Positions 28,768 through 28,820 of a stretch of 28,820 nucleotides of DNA are shown here, piece after piece. Under the pieces are notes generated by a model that saw only the letters and a list, made by a program, of their open reading frames with translations, searched no databases and was not told the DNA's origin. The first letter of the stretch is position 1, and each line of letters starts with the position of its first letter. Origin of the DNA: a virus. Made by a program: the position numbers and the translations under genes. The DNA is taken from IMG/VR virus record IMGVR_UViG_3300032116_001016, positions 1-28,820 of that record; one strand, 5' to 3'.

Positions 28768-28820
28768 CTTGTTGAGTTGGTTGCCTTGTTGCCTAGCCAG
28801 CTGCTTTTGCGTCGCGGGAT
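28768..28820 (+). ncRNA. Hairpin array C, first arm only (cut by window end)
   Basis: The last 53 bases begin CTTGTTGAGTTGG, then GCCT and GCCTAG at the same places as in arrays A and B. The second arm of the expected long stem lies beyond the window. The start of a loop (CCAGCTGC) is visible. This third copy supports arrays A and B being a repeated element type. Confidence 0.45.

Noticed and set aside
18825-28820. tRNA genes in intergenic regions
   Set aside because: No TTCGA-type T-loop with matching acceptor stem was found; hairpins are too long and too perfect.

Overview
This window looks like part of the genome of a double-stranded DNA bacteriophage, most likely one infecting an actinobacterium. 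The reasons are very compact gene packing with start/stop overlaps, a WhiB-like protein (a family confined to actinobacteria and their phages), a replication and recombination set typical of tailed actinophages (family A DNA polymerase, RecA, Cas4-like nuclease, RuvC-like resolvase), and many small proteins with no recognisable relative. The DNA is fairly A+T-rich, so a low-GC actinobacterial host (for example a freshwater lineage) would fit, but that is inference. No capsid, tail, terminase, integrase or tRNA gene was recognised. Left part, 1-21,002, all on the + strand: 1-2,600 holds a UV-lesion glycosylase-like gene, small zinc-binding and membrane proteins, a MerR-like DNA binder and a possible single-strand DNA-binding protein. 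2,600-9,500 is the replication and recombination core: DNA polymerase, RecA, a PD-(D/E)XK resolvase-like nuclease, WhiB-like regulator, Cas4-like nuclease and RuvC-like resolvase. 9,500-12,300 has a nucleotide-modification-associated (MazG-like) protein, a SpoVS homologue and a metallophosphoesterase. 12,300-16,000 is a run of small unrecognised or zinc-ribbon proteins. 16,000-18,800 has a nucleotidyltransferase-like protein, a HAD-like protein and a protein with a tRNA-guanine-transglycosylase-like barrel that seems to lack the catalytic aspartates. 19,000-21,000 is a B12-dependent (class II) ribonucleotide reductase. Terminators at about 21,025 and 21,217 end this half. Right part, 21,217-28,820, reads on the - strand and has a different character: long intergenic regions full of CT/GA tracts and large perfect inverted repeats. 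It has three - strand transcription units. The first runs from a MoxR-like AAA+ ATPase through a vWA protein with an HExxH motif and four small proteins to a type IV prepilin peptidase. The second is an Api92-like protein, a 39-residue hydrophobic peptide and a helix-turn-helix protein. The third is one acidic coiled-coil protein. Between these units lie related arrays of tandem hairpins (A at about 26,290-26,558, B at about 27,847-28,050, and the start of C at 28,768, cut by the window edge). Each is preceded by a recurring motif, CGTTAYCAWWTCGTTATAAT, that ends in a perfect -10 box. The long stems of A and B differ in sequence yet both stay perfectly paired, which makes them the best candidate here for an undescribed structured RNA or DNA element. 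Taken together, the left half supplies nucleotides (ribonucleotide reductase), copies DNA (polymerase), and repairs and resolves it (RecA and the nucleases). The right half looks like accessory cargo organised in separately controlled cassettes.
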